The notes beneath the pieces are model-generated. The model worked only from the letters and a program-made list of their open reading frames with translations. It was not told where the DNA came from and did no database searches. Of a stretch of DNA of 64,000 bases, positions 20,961 to 32,660 are shown piece by piece. The stretch is from positions 1 to 64,000 of the forward strand of contig NW_026042729.1 in NCBI RefSeq assembly GCF_023856365.1. Reading direction: 5' to 3'. How positions within the stretch are numbered: the stretch's first letter is position 1; the number at the start of each line of letters is the position of its first letter. The position numbers and the translations under genes were made by a program. Source of the DNA: Brienomyrus brachyistius. Taxonomy: Eukaryota > Chordata > Actinopteri > Osteoglossiformes > Mormyridae.

Positions 20961-22075
20961 TTTCAAATATTAATATAAATTGTTAAAATGCAAAATACTA
21001 GAAGTTCATGTTAAAAATGGACTATTTACAAAACAACTGCTGTAATGTGTTATCGATTTGATCTTTAACTAATGTAATGTAAGCAAATGGGAAATGTGTC
21101 TCTATATCATTATGCTGAAATCTATCTCTTTGTTACAGGCTTTCAGAAGCTGCTGGATCCTCTTCACTCTGGCTTGCTGATAGTTTTATCTTGCAGCATT
21201 ATTCTGAACGTTGCTCTCATTTGTATAAGATGTAAACTGACCTGTACACACTGTGCAGGTACGCTGCCCGGCTTTATGCACTCAGAAGGACAAAATGTAG
21301 ATTTTAACAAATTATAGAAATATAAAATTGTTTTATGATAGATAACATTTTCATATTAAAACCACTCTTGCAGGTAATACAGTTTTAAAATCCATTATTA
21401 AATCTCACCTTATTTATATAAACCTTTTTGTACTGTAAGATTTACATTTTTGTATTATATCTTTCATATTTTGCAAAATCTATTGAAATATACATGTTGC
21501 AATAAGTTGCATATCAATAACTTTTATTACCAAGATCTCCTTTATAGCAATTTTATTATATATGATATATGAGAACAAATGACACGTATCCAAACATGCA
21601 CACTTAAATTGACAGAAGTCATTTTTACTTTCATTTTTGAGACAAAAAGGATGTTGATTGCTTGAAAATTCGGAATGTTATCTGACCACGGTATGATACC
21701 GTGCGAAATTAAATAATATATTGATGTGTTATATATTTTAAACAGATGAAAAGAACAGTGATATATCAAAAGTGGAATGGTCACGCAAGCAAGTATGTAA
21801 TAAATATTTCAAATTACAAATCGTCAGTAAAACAAATGAACCTCAGACTGATTTCCATCCTGGGATCAGCATTTTAAGTGCTATTTGTGAAAATAGGTAA
21901 TAGCAAAACCGATTTGATCCATCCAATTCTGCCATCTTTGTCTCCACAGTGCCATGACGAGGACACACTGAATTACGCTGCCCTGAACCTTAAGAAGCCA
22001 AAACCCAGGAGACAGAAGAAAGACGGGAATAATGACACTCTGTATTCTGACCTCCGCTACAGAGATTATGAATAA

Positions 22076-22640
22076 AGATGCTTCTCATTCATGTCAGTCA
22101 CACAGAGTGTTCAGGGTGTAGCTTTAATAATGTTCAGAGGAGGGCAGGGGAGCCAGTGCTTCTGAGACTGAATCACGGGATTTTACGGAGCACCGGTGCT
22201 GAGTTTGGTGTCAGTGTGTTTGGGGCGCATTTTTACTGGAAGTGCAAATGTTCAAGCCAGACTGGGGCTGAGGGAGGGGGAGAGGGGAGCCACAGAGATT
22301 ATTTCTTCATGGCATGGGGGGGAATAAGCGGCTTTAATGTTGTGGAAAGGCTGAGTTGCTGCAATCAGTTCTTTGATGTCACACATGCTTACTTGTCTCC
22401 CTTGTGTACCATGCTGAATGGTTTGGGGCAAACGCACAGGGACTGATCGATTATATTAAACAGATGAAAGAAACTGAATGAAAATTTCAAGTGTTCTTAA
22501 ATTACGTTTTTCATTTAATTGTGTGTTCTGGATGTATTTTTGAGTATATACATGTACCTGTATATGTACCTGTATATATACCTGTGTCGTTAATAACGAT
22601 GTGGATAATTAAGAAAGAGGAGTTTTGTTTCTTGCTCCCT
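22076..22640. other. 3' flank of the NITR-like gene
   Basis: AATAAAG at 22071-22077 overlaps the stop codon and could serve polyadenylation. No other feature is supported. Confidence 0.4.
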
Positions 22641-22659
22641 GTCTTGTTACTTGGCTCAC

Positions 22660-22768
22660 AAACATACACACACATAGACACACACACAAACATACACAGA
22701 CACACAAACACACACACACATAGACACACACACACACAAACACACATGCACACATGCACACACACACA
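22660..22768. repeat. Interrupted (CA)n microsatellite
   Basis: ACACAC runs with CATA, CAGA and CATG interruptions. Confidence 0.9.
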
Positions 22769-22984
22769 CTGCTACGGCTCTGTAAGAACACTACCATGCT
22801 CTTTTGTGTGAGTGGGGTGGGGGGTGTTAAATAAGATGAAAATGACAATGGCTGTACTTTTGTTATGTCAGTTGTGTTTCTATAGTCATTGTATCATATT
22901 CCACAAGCTTTTTATTCTACAAGATGTACAAGCCAGTCAGTGTATTCAGTGGGGTGTTCAGGAGTCATTAGGTTCTGAAAAATG

Positions 22985-23154
22985 TCTTGCATTTAAAACA
23001 TAATGTACTTTTGAATACTTAAGTATTTTTAGATGCAAATACTCCAGTACTTTAACTGAAGTAAAAAATTAACTGAAAAACTTTGAGTATTATTTGACGA
23101 GGAGTATCTATACTTAACTCAAGTAGTGAAGTTGTGTACTTTGTCCACCTCTGT
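22985..23154 (-). mobile_element. MITE-like terminal fragment
   Basis: The segment ends GTACTTTGTCCACCTCTG, the reverse complement of a CAGAGGTGGACAAAGTAC terminus often seen in fish hAT-type non-autonomous elements. The interior carries the typical repeated AAGTA words (TTTAACTGAAGTAAA). The other terminus is not clear. Confidence 0.5.
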
Positions 23155-24110
23155 CCAAAAGTGACATACAGCTGTAAGCTGTTTGGGTTTGTTTGTCTGC
23201 TGAGTGCTTCTCTGCAGTGCTGCAGATGTTTCCACTGGTTAGATGCAGCTCAGGAAGACTGACCCACTGACTGCACTGTGCTGGACTCACTTTGCAAAGA
23301 GTAAAAACCACACAGACAGAACAATATCTGCTTCTTGTAAGACCCTGTTTCCTCTCTACCTCACCCAGGTCACGCTTTCAAGTATTCAGCCTAAGTTATT
23401 TTATCCAAACAAGCCACCATTATTATTCATGCAGCTGGACATTTGACTGGAGCACATGATTGCTACATATCACTACTGTACATGGAACGGAATGTACAGT
23501 TTTCACAACAGAACTTTAGAAAAGCAAAATTCTCATCAGTCCACATCTCTAACCACCACACATCCTAGGGCTCCCATTTATAATGGTACATTTTTGTTTT
23601 ATTCACATTCTTTTTCATCACACAGATAAACACCATCCATTAATCATACAGCATGTATCCTGGTCAGGGTGATGGGGACGACACCACCTATATCGAGTGT
23701 GATTTAAGGCCAAGACCTTAAAAGGGAGAGTCAAGACTGAGGCTTGTTACAAGAGCAGTGGGGCACAAAACAACAAACAACATCATTATGAATGTAAAAG
23801 AAATGGATGTATATATAAATATAGGGTAATAATAGAAACAAAAAATAAGAATATATTACATACAGAGGAATATTATAGGAATATTAAAATTAACTTATAC
23901 ACAATCCTTAACTTATACACAATCCTATTGCATGTAACATTATTGCTCATGTGCCAGATATTAGCCTCCCAAAGGAAGCTGCCACACAGGGCATAATGCA
24001 CTGGCTCAATGCAACACTGCACATCAGTGAATAAGGAGGAACAATATTGCAGATCAGCAGCAGATAGAAACTGTATCAGAAGACAGTGAACAGGGGAAAA
24101 GTTCAATGAG
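23155..24110. other. No recognisable gene
   Basis: The segment near 23230-23320 (GGAAGACTGACC..AACCACAC) resembles 24700-24770 and may be part of a duplicated local segment. No coding frame is supported. Confidence 0.35.
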
Positions 24111-24119
24111 CAGAGTGCA

Positions 24120-24490
24120 GATTATAAAGCCTGACTGCTGTGGGGCCCAATGACCTGCGGTACCGTTCTGTCACACGCCGGGTGTCTGAGTCTCTTACTG
24201 AAGGAGCTGCCCTTACGGGCCTCCATAGTCTGCTGGGGGGGGTGAGAGGTGTCACATAAAATTGATGACAGCCTTGTTATCAGCCTGCTCTCATCCATCT
24301 ACTCTACAGTGCCAAGGGACGCTCCTCCCTGATGATGAGAGGAGTCTAAGCATGTGGACATTTGGGATAATGTGAGTTCAGAACTGGATGGTCAGCTGTA
24401 CGACTTCCAGTCTGTAGGCAGACTCATCACCTTCAGTTATGATGGCAAACACAGTAGTATCACCTGCAAAATTCAGGATCTTCACTGGAG
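24120..24490. mobile_element. Probable LINE-derived segment
   Basis: The sequence around GCCTGACTGCTGTGGGGCCC and GATGGCAAACACAGTAGTATC belongs to text that recurs in fish genomes as the 3' part of non-LTR elements. Similar wording occurs at 28600-28860 and 29675-30180. Family and orientation are not resolved here. Confidence 0.35.
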
Positions 24491-25830
24491 CAGCAGTGAT
24501 TTGTGTAGAAATTGAAGAGAAGAGGGAGAGCACAGAGCCTGGAGGAGCTCAGTGCTGAGGGTCAGCGTGTCTGATGTGTGCTGTAAGCATACAGATGTCC
24601 TGCATTTGTGGAACATTTTGTTTGTGCTGCTGTTTATATGTGTTGTTGACGCTGCAGTCAGTAATTTTCCACTAGCAGTCTCACCTCTGCATTTTACAGG
24701 AAGACTGACCGACTGAGAGCAGGGTGTTTGTGTCTCTCTTCTCAGTGAGCGAAAACCACACAACCATCAGGTCCTCAGCTCAGGCCCACTGCTTCACTAG
24801 AAAAACCACAAAGGGTATTTTTATCTAAAAGTGGGTGAGCAAGTGAGATGTTATTGACAGCATGAATTTGTCTACTAACATTTTAAATTCAAACCTAAAA
24901 AGCAGTATGTCCAGGATGTCAGTAATTACATTTAGTCAGTATGAACAATTTGGGTGCAATAATATAGAATAATGTAGAATTTTGCATAATTCAGTTAATA
25001 CCAGTAAGATACCGATCATTAACACTATAAGGTCATGTTGCTGAATCTCATTGTTAAAGTTAAATGAATCTACGCATTTTTATACACACAAGACTGTGCT
25101 TAGTTCATCTTTCAGTCAAAATCACACAGTGAGGCAAATCTGACCATCTTAATTGTTTTTGCTTGTGTGGAATGGCATCCCATGCAGGCCTGTGCTCTGT
25201 GCTTCCTGGGACAGGTCCCACCCTCTCCAGACCCCGATGAGAATTAGTAGTCGCTGGATAAAAGATTGACAAAAGATAAAAATACAAAAGTCATTCTTGC
25301 TGTCTAACCTCTGATTACTGCATGACATTTCTGATTTCTGATAACTGATAAGTAGAAAATATGTTTAGTCTCTTGCTTGGTGGTAAGAAAAAAGGAGAAC
25401 CACAAAGAGCACAGTCATTTTCAAGGTTATTTCTCACTGGTCAGTGTGAAAGGCTGCGTCATTAATATAACGCCGGGCTCAGCACAGTGACTGCACCTGC
25501 GCTGCACTGTAGAACACAAGCCAGGCTGCAGACCATCAGCCCTGAAAGTTAAAACAGGACTCGTATGTGTGTCATGTGGTGTTTAATAAAAATTTACAGG
25601 ACAGAACATAGTGGATTCAGTTTCCTTTGCTCTTACACTCCCAGTCCAAAGTGTGGCCACGACTGCTGTCAATGCATCTGTCTCTTTTTTCACCTTAATT
25701 TTTTCACCTGTGTTATTCACCTTAATATCAAAAGGCTCCAAAGCAGTACAGTAATGCAGAACACAAGGAAGTGGGGAGGTAATGGACAGAAGTGTTGGTT
25801 TTTGGTAACTCCACTCCTCTGACCTCCACT
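24491..25830. other. Interval without identified gene
   Basis: Short frames only. I saw no paired splice sites around conserved-looking coding text. Confidence 0.35.
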
Positions 25831-25834
25831 GTAA

Positions 25835-26705
25835 TTTTAGGTTCCTTGGAACAATATTGTAAACCAGTCATCACACATCACACACATAAAGTCGACACCA
25901 ACCTTAAGTTTGACACTCAGATAAGGTTAGTTGTCAAGTCAAGCTTTTTACAATTGAGGCAGTTGGCCAAAATAAAGCCAATTCTTTCTAGGCAGCACTT
26001 TGAGACAGTAATCCACTCTTTTGTCACTACTAGTTTGGACCACTGTAACGCCCTCTATGTTGGGGTTAGAGGCTCCACTATTGTTCACCTCCAGAAGGTT
26101 CAAAATGCTGCCGCACATGGAAATATGAGCATGTCTCCCCCATTTTAGCCTCACTCCACTGGCTGCCCGTACATTTTAGGATTCATTTTAAAATTCTGTT
26201 ATTTGCTTTTAAGAGCCCTCAGTGGTCTTGCTCCATCTGACCTCTGTGAGCTGCTTCACCCTTACACCCCCACCCGCTCTCTCAGGTCAGCTGATCAGCT
26301 GTTCCTGACGGTTCCTAAGACTCAGCGTGAGCTTAGAGGGGATCGAGCCTTTGCAGTCGCAGCTCCTAAAATGTGGAATGACTTGCCTTTTCACATTAGA
26401 GAGGAATCCCCTCTGTCCGTTTTTAAATCTCTTCTAATCTCTTCTCCTTCACCTTTGACACATTGTGAGATGTTAATTTTAATAGTAAATCTTATTTTAA
26501 TCTTAGCCTTTTCTTTATTAATTAATTGATTTTTTTAAATTTTTATTAATGGCCTTTTACTCACATTGAATGTTTTGGTTTTTATTAAATTTCTTTTACT
26601 TCGTTTTTAAGTGTGTGAATGTTTTTATTTATTCCTTTGTGCAGCACTTTGGTCCATAAGGTTGTTTAAAGTGCTTTTCAAATAAAGAGCTGGATTGGAT
26701 TACAT
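25835..26705 (+). mobile_element. LINE L2-type fragment
   Basis: RT-derived frames read RQHFETVIHSFVTTSLDHCN (near 26000), LDHCNALYVGV and VQNAAAH, then HWLPVHFRI (26158). The L2 end follows (PTRSLRSADQLFLTVPKTQ, GDRAFAVAAPKMWNDLPF). The 3' end has AAAGTGCTTTTCAAATAAAG and a GGATT tail at about 26700. Frameshifts near 26140 and 26200 break the frame. Only the C-terminal third of the RT is present, so the copy is 5'-truncated. Confidence 0.8.
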
Positions 26706-27170
26706 TGGAAGATGGCTCAACAAATCTCTTTCACAGAATGTAAAATTCGACAGAGGGCGCAAGGTGACATTCTGTCAGGGGCCCAGAATTTTTAGCTACA
26801 CCTCTGTGTTACTGTGTTTTTTTTTGTTCTAGCCATCAATAACTCTGGAGTTGCTATATCGCCACCTGGTGGTGAAAAGATCAGACAAAAATATGTACAC
26901 ATGTTACCAACAGTTTGAAATTGAAGTGCAGAGTTAACAGGTTTAATTAATCGTCCCCACGGATGCCAGTCATGAAATTTGAGAATTGCAAATTAAAACA
27001 CAGGAAAAAATCAGGAACACTACAAGATAAAATATTTAGCAAACACTCAATGTGCATCCAGGGTGACAAGGGACAACTGGAGGATGATATGACAATCTGA
27101 CAGTGACATTCACAGCACTTTATATGTTGCCAAAAACAGAAAAGGGGATTAAAATCAAGAATCAGAAATC
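26706..27170. other. Interval without identified feature
   Basis: Nothing supportable beyond low-complexity AT sequence. Confidence 0.4.
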
Positions 27171-27183
27171 ATGTATGAGGGTG

Positions 27184-27458
27184 GGGCTGCTTGGTGGTGC
27201 AGTGATTAGCACTGTTACCTCCCACCACTGGGACTCAGGTTCGAGTCTCCGCCTGGGTCACATGTGTGGGGAGTTTGCATGTTCTCTCTTGCTAAATTGG
27301 CCGTAGGAGTGCATGTGTGTGTGAATGGTGTGTGAATGTGCCTTGCAATGAGCTGCCCCCCCGTCCTGGGTTGTTCCCTGCCTCGTGCACAGATCCTGCC
27401 AGGATAGGCTCTGGACCCCCCGCGACCCAGTAGCATAAGCGGTTTAGACAATGGATGG
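27184..27458 (+). mobile_element. tRNA-derived SINE with TSD
   Basis: The head is GGGCTGCTTGGTGGTGCAGT, with a B box GGTTCGAGTCTCC at 27239-27251 and a GGAT-repeat tail. Part of the central body after TGCATGTTCTC is deleted. The 13-bp duplication ATGTATGAGGGTG flanks it at 27171-27183 and 27459-27471. Confidence 0.85.
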
Positions 27459-27599
27459 ATGTATGAGGGTGAGTCACAATGACGACAGCTGCTCTGTTGA
27501 CTTGGTCCCAGGAGTCGTCAGCGTTGGTCTGCCGGGGCCCCCGTCCTGTCTGTGGAAGCACCCGTCTTGTTGGCTGTTCTCTCTGCCTGGGCCCCTCTT

Positions 27600-27705
27600 C
27601 CTGCTGCCTCACGTTTGGGTTGAAGTGGCTCCCCAGTGCTTCTGTAAAGCTCTTTGTGTATCTTAGAAAAGGGCTGTATAAATGTAACATTCATTCATTT
27701 ATTCA
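27600..27705 (+). mobile_element. LINE L2-like 3' end
   Basis: AAAGCTCTTTGTGTATCTTA, AAAGGGCTGTATAAATGTAA and a CATT repeat resemble the tails of the L2 fragments at 1-1389 and 25835-26705. Confidence 0.45.
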
Positions 27706-27914
27706 AGGTCCCAGCCAGAAGAGTGCAGTACTACACTGTCCCCCACAGCCTGAATCAGCTGGATGTTATAGGATTAAGACACTTCCTGCATTAGGCCATT
27801 TACCCTCAGTGTATTTCCATACCCTGACAGGATGGATGACAATACTATGGCCCTAATTTTCAATACACAGTTTTCACAGGAGTCTCACCCTCATCCACAT
27901 TCTCTGCATTCCTT

Positions 27915-28195
27915 ATCTCATGCTTCTTTGCCACCCGCATCTCCTCTGCCTGCTTTGTCTCATTTTCCCACAATTGAAACACCGTCCAATTTGTCTCTGT
28001 TTTAGTTCTACCACATTAGTCCCTGAGCAACCAGTCTGATCCCGTTCCTCTAATTTCAGACGCATCTGGCTTATCTGATTGGGACTGAAGCTGCTGTTAC
28101 TAGAAAACCACATTCGTCCCACTGGGGCAGGTCTGACACCGCGTCCTTCCCATATGTCTCCCATAATTGTTGTACAGAATTTCAGCTGGAGTTCT
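27915..28195 (-). pseudogene. Retroviral-like nucleocapsid (zinc knuckle) relic
   Basis: The minus strand reads RQIGRCFNCGKMRQ followed by RQRRC, a decayed CX2CX4HX4C gag zinc knuckle in which the histidine and final spacing are lost. Upstream polar sequence fits a gag linker. The capsid-like relic on the same strand lies at 31163-31403, so both could derive from one element split by later insertions. That link is inference. Confidence 0.4.
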
Positions 28196-28599
28196 TTCCC
28201 AGAAGCAAGTAATTTCACTTTAGCACCTGTTCAGTAAAAGTCAAGTAGGTCTTTAATGTTATTTTTAACTTTACACCAGTTGAGTATAGTACAGTTACAA
28301 AAGAAACTGTTTCCCTCGGACCCAAGGTGCTACTTAAATTAACAGAAGACTAACACATACCAACCTAGCAACATACTGTATGGTGCATAATGAGCAAAAA
28401 CTGTGCAAACATTGCAGGACAGTGCAAAAAGAGAGGACAACTGACACCAACGAGCACAAACAGCACAGTAAAACCCAGTACTGAGAAGGGCGCAGTTTGG
28501 TTGTCCAATGAGGTAGCAATAAAAAATAATAAAAGTAACTGTAAACATGGCGACAATAAGATAAAAAATAGTAGTTAAATAATAAAGTGTGTTAATGAG

Positions 28600-28860
28600 T
28601 GTATGTGAGTGTGGGTATCAGATTAGTCCCTGAGAGTTCAGTAGTCTGACGGCATGGGGGATAAAGCTGTTTGAGTCTGGCTGTAAAGGCCCGAATGCTC
28701 CGGGACCTATTTCCAGAAGGCAGGAGGGTGAAACGATAATGTGAGGGGTGGGTGGGGTCATCCACAATGGTGGTGGCTTTGCGGATGCAGTGTGTGGTGT
28801 GAATATCTGTGATGGAGGGGAGAGATATGTTAGGAGTTATCTTCTTCTGAAGATGCGCTG
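28600..28860 (-). mobile_element. LINE-derived repeat segment
   Basis: The + strand carries GTAGTCTGACGGCATGGGGG and AAGCTGTTTGAGTCTGGCTG, widely repeated fish text associated with non-LTR element 3' ends read in antisense. No frame is intact. Confidence 0.4.
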
Positions 28861-29670
28861 GAAACAAACCAGTCTCTGAACACAGAACAACGCAGACCAG
28901 CTGTGATGACGTTTTACTTGCTGCAAGGTGTAGGGAATCCACTTGCAGAGTCTCCCGCAGTTTCAGCAAAATGATGGTTTATTGAACAGCAAAAAATAAT
29001 ACAATGTAATACAGTGTAGAGACACACCGGGTACTGAAAGGCAGCTCAGATACAAATTGAAGACAGTTCTTCACCCCCCTTTATACCCAAAAAGGCCCTC
29101 CCCACCAAGGTGTTGTGTGTAGGTGTTGTGAGTGAATTTACATATAAAGAGTGACCCCCTGGAGTGTGAGGATCCTGAGACAGGGACGGGACAGGACAGG
29201 GTGGAGACTTTTATGATCATTGTAATTCAATTCTTATCACCTTATCTTATCCTTATCACCATAGTGGTGCCAACTGGAACCCCCATTCTCTCCCTGGCTT
29301 CCCCCATGATCATAAATTCCTAACAATGTCTGCATTCAATGATCAACCAAGAACCTTGGGACATTTTTACCACTTTTCCTTACAAAGGGAAGCCCGGTCC
29401 TGACCTCGAGTGTCAGCCTCTCAGTCGAACTCAGCCAACTTCGAAAGAGTAACTCCCCTCGCAGTGTCTTTTATTGAGGTACACAAACAGGATATGCAAC
29501 TGACATTGAACATTGTTTGTCACCATATATGGGGTGGAAATATTCAAGCGACAGTTCTTGAGACGTGTTATTGCTCAATTAAGATCAAGCTGCGGCAGGG
29601 TGTTGTTTCTAAGCGTCTAGCAAAATGATGATAAAAAAAGTACATATTTCTCTAACACGATACTCCCAAT
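28861..29670. other. Interval without identified gene
   Basis: Contains GATGGTTTATTGAACAGC near 28971, similar to LTR leaders in this window, but no boundary can be placed. Confidence 0.35.
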
Positions 29671-29674
29671 GATT

Positions 29675-30180
29675 TTCTCACCTGTCATCACTATCTGTTG
29701 TAGGGACTTGTGATCTGAGGCGACACAGTTCTCAAAGCAGACCGTGATGCAGCTGCTCAGGGTGCTTTCAACAGTTCCCCAATAGAGTGTGAGAATGGGA
29801 GATGGGCTTTTCTGAGCTTCCGTGGAGAGTAGAGGTGCTGCTGTGCTTTTCCTTACTATGGAGCTGATGTTGAAGGACCTGGTGAGATTCTCCGCCAGAA
29901 TGGACAACAAGGAATCTGGTACTCTCTACGATCTCACAGATGAGCCATCGATGTGCAGCAGAGAGTGGTCACTCTGTGTTTTGTGTTCTTCTAACGTCAA
30001 CAACCATCTCTTTGGTCAACATTCAGAGACAGGTTGTTGGCTCTGCAGCAGTCCGATAGTCATCACACTTCCTCTTTGTATGCTGAGTCACCGTTTTTAT
30101 TGATGAGACCCACAACAGTCTTGTCATCTGCCTGATGTTGATGATGGAATTCGAAATGTGCATTGCTGCTCAGTTGTGAG
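29675..30180. mobile_element. LINE-derived repeat segment
   Basis: Contains GTGATGCAGCTGCTCAGGGT and AAGGACCTGGTGAGATTCTC, again typical of widely dispersed fish non-LTR element text. No intact frame. Confidence 0.4.
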
Positions 30181-30219
30181 TCATCGGAGTTAACAGCAGT
30201 GGGCTGAGCATAAAGTCCT

Positions 30220-30766
30220 GGGTTCCTGCTACAGCGTCTGAGCAGTTGCCTTCGTCGCCCATAGCTCCTGCGCAGCCGAGCAGCCGCCTCCGCTGCCCCC
30301 TGCGGCCCCAGAGCCCGAGCAGCCGCCGCCTGCTTTGCCCGTAGCTCCTGAGCAGCCGCCTCCGCTGCCCCCTGCGGCCCCAGAGCCCACGCCCGAGGCG
30401 CTCCCTCCGCCTCAAATGACTGTGCCCCCTGGGGCTCTTGTTTCCTGGCCCCACTCCTGTCCCTGACCCAGCTCCAGACTTTCCTGCCCTAGTCCCCGAG
30501 GAGGTCCCGGACAGTCTGACCACCGTGTGTGCCACGCCCCCTGATTATCCACGTGTGCTTCCCTGATCGTACCCAGCTGTGTCCGATTATTTTCAATCAG
30601 CTCCTGTCTATTTGAGTTCATGTCTTACTAGAGTTCAGTGTCCGTCATTGAAGTCCGTCTGCGTGAGATGTTTCCTGCACCCCGTGTTCCTAATAAATCC
30701 CCGTATCCTGCCTGCCTTGCCTGTTTCCTGCCCGTCCGCCGCTCCCGTTAAATGGCGATCGTGACA
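30220..30766 (+). mobile_element. LTR retroelement 3' end: proline-rich segment plus LTR
   Basis: 30226-30510 is a GC-rich, proline-coding tandem (CTGCCCCCTGCGGCCCCAGA repeated), closely related to 50806-51000. It runs into a frame ending ATPPDYPRVLP, where it enters the LTR (about 30510-30766). The LTR has GTGTGTGCCACGCCCCCTGA, CCTAATAAATCCCC and the terminal GATCGTGACA. The LTR matches the solo copies at 2573 and 11808. The 5' LTR and pol are missing. Confidence 0.65.
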
Positions 30767-31162
30767 CAAGGCACACCGCACATCAAGTACCAATGCAGCA
30801 AATACAGATGAACAATTTAGGAGGAATACTAGTCAAAGGAAGGAAGAAAAGCAGCCCACCCTATCTCATGTCACGGACACAAACATCAGGGAGTGTTATG
30901 AAGAAGACATCACACTTAACACCATTGGTTTTATGCAGTGAATTACACCAGAGAGAGTTTTTACATTCTAGCTGTGTTACGTAACATTCCTCAGCCTTCA
31001 GGTTTTTTCCACACAATGCACGACATGCAGGGGTGCCAAACAAAACAGCGGAACTGCAGTGTAGCCAATTATTTGTTTCAGTAGTTTAAGAAAACTAGAA
31101 CATAAAATGTTTGTTTTACTTAGTCCACAAAAGAGTTTTTACCTATCTTAGTGTATTTTACA

Positions 31163-32660
31163 TCACATACACTCTCGGTCCGTTGTGAGTCCATCCCACT
31201 GTAGTTTGGAGAATGCTGCCATCAGTCGCTTGGTGTAGCACTCGCAGGATTTACCAGGCTCCTGTTTAAACTGATGCATCATGCCCCAGTCCATGCGCAG
31301 GAGGACCAGTCTCTGAAGGGCTGTCGCATGGTGAGGCCTGTTCTGCCTGGGGTCCAGCAGGTCACTGGCAATGTCCTTCAACTCACAGTGGCTTGCGTTC
31401 ATAGTGGGGTACCGCAGGGTTCGATTTTAGGACCACTATTGTTCCTAATTTACATAAATGATATGGATACCAATATATACAGTAAACTGGTGAAATTTGC
31501 AGATGACACCAAGGTGGGTGGTGTAGCAGATACTGAATTAGTGGCTCAGCAGCTACAGCGGGATCTTGATTTAATTAGTGACTGGGCCGATACCTGGCAG
31601 ATGAAATTTAACGTCGATAAATATAAGGTACTCCATCTAGGGAGCAGAAATATAAAGTACAGGTATTTCATGGGTGTCACTGAAATAAAGGTAGCTGATC
31701 ATGAGAAAGACCTTGGTGTGTATGTTGATGCTTCCATGGTCCATTCTCGCCAGTGTGGGGAAGCAATAAAAAAAGGCCAATAGGATGTTGGGGTATATCT
31801 CCAGGTGTGTGGAGTTTAAGTCAAGGGAGGTAATGCTAAGATTATACAATTCCTTGGTGAGACCTCACCTAGAATATTGTGTGCAGGTTTGGTCACCATA
31901 TCTTAAAAAGGACATTGTGGCCTTAGAAAAGGTGCAGCGTAGGGCCACAAAAATGATTCCTGGTCTTAGAGGAATGCATACGAGGAACGGTTACTTGAGC
32001 TAAATCTGTTCAGCTCTCAAGCAAAGGAGATTGAGGGGGACATGATCCAGGTATATAAGATTCTAACAGGTTTGGATGCTGTTCAACCAAATAGTTACTT
32101 CAGCATTAGTTTAAATACACGAACTCGTGGCCATAGGTGGAAATTAGCGGGAGAACATTTCAAGCTGGATTTAAGGAAGCACTTCTTTACGCAGCGTGTA
32201 GAGTATGGAATAGTCTTCCTGATAATGTAGTGCAAGCTGAATCCTTGGGTTCCTTTAAATCAGAGCTAGATAAGATTTTAACGACTCTGAGCTATTAGTT
32301 TAGTTCTCCCCAAGCGAGCTTGATGGGCCGAATGGCCTCGTCTCGTTTGTATAGTTCTTATGTTCTTATGTTCAACTCCTTCATCTACAGTGTCAGATGA
32401 GCAAACCTTATCTCCCCCTTGAGGATTTGGACATACCAACATAGGGGCAAGAATTTCTGCTACCCATCGTCCTGCTGCCTGAGTGTTTCGCCACGGCACT
32501 TCTTCACCGAGAAGGAGGTAGAGTCGGGTGCTGAATGGTTATGATCCTCGTCTGCAGGGGGGAGAGGGGAAGGGGCAGGGGAACCACTGGCTACTCCTCC
32601 CTCGGTGGCATAAGGAGGAAGCTGCTGTTTGGGCAGCAATGCTTGGGCAGGAGCCACACA
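31163..32660 (-). pseudogene. Retroviral-like gag relic split by a CR1 LINE
   Basis: Read right to left, 32657-32376 encodes a proline-rich segment with an LPPYATEGG late-domain-like motif and WRNTQAAGRWVAEILAPML. After the CR1 insertion (31404-32375) comes a capsid-like part with SDLLDPRQNRPHHATALQRL and FKQEPGKSCECYTKRLMAAF. The last two match the + strand relic at 3155-3620. Stops and frame changes occur throughout. It is an old endogenous copy with no intact product. Confidence 0.5.
31404..32375 (+). mobile_element. CR1-type LINE, RT palm to 3' end
   Basis: The frame reads SGVPQGSILGPLLFLIYIND, then VKFADDTKVGG with the catalytic FADD box. It continues through LEYCVQVWSPYLKKDIVALE and LDAVQPNSYFS and ends with the family 3' end (CTTGATGGGCCGAATGGCCT near 32320, TTCTTATGTTCTTATG at 32356). 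A frameshift near 31782 and another near 31980 break it. It is 5'-truncated inside the RT and sits in the gag relic of opposite orientation. Confidence 0.85.

Larger units (their letters stand above)
17762..22075 (+). pseudogene. NITR-like two-V-domain immune receptor, broken copy
   Basis: The gene encodes a type I membrane receptor with two V-type Ig domains. Exon 1 (ATG 17762, or in-frame 17708, to 17795) gives the signal start MFRLFGLLIFI. Exon 2 (17965-18310) is V1, with SVTLTCFC, DSAVYYC and the J-like FGNGT. Exon 3 (20243-20594) is V2, with SVSLQC, VYWFRHG, DAGTYYC and FGNGT. Exon 4 (21139-21258) is the membrane span (LLIVLSCSIILNVALICI). Exon 5 (21746-21792) and exon 6 (21950-22075) form a tail with ITIM-like LNYAAL and LYSDL. 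All splice sites and phases agree. V plus V with J-like motifs and an inhibitory tail is the novel immune-type receptor plan. Lesions are two 1-nt losses in V1 (near 18080 and 18108) and TAG at 20578 in V2. A sequencing-error origin for the frameshifts is possible. The stop makes it likely dead. Confidence 0.75.

Noticed and set aside
22511..22848. Cysteine/valine-rich open frames on the minus strand
   Set aside because: They translate a CA/TG microsatellite.
25470..25500. CACAGTG heptamer resembling a recombination signal
   Set aside because: No matching nonamer at a 12- or 23-bp distance and no V or J segment beside it; the NITR-like V exons are pre-joined to J-like motifs.
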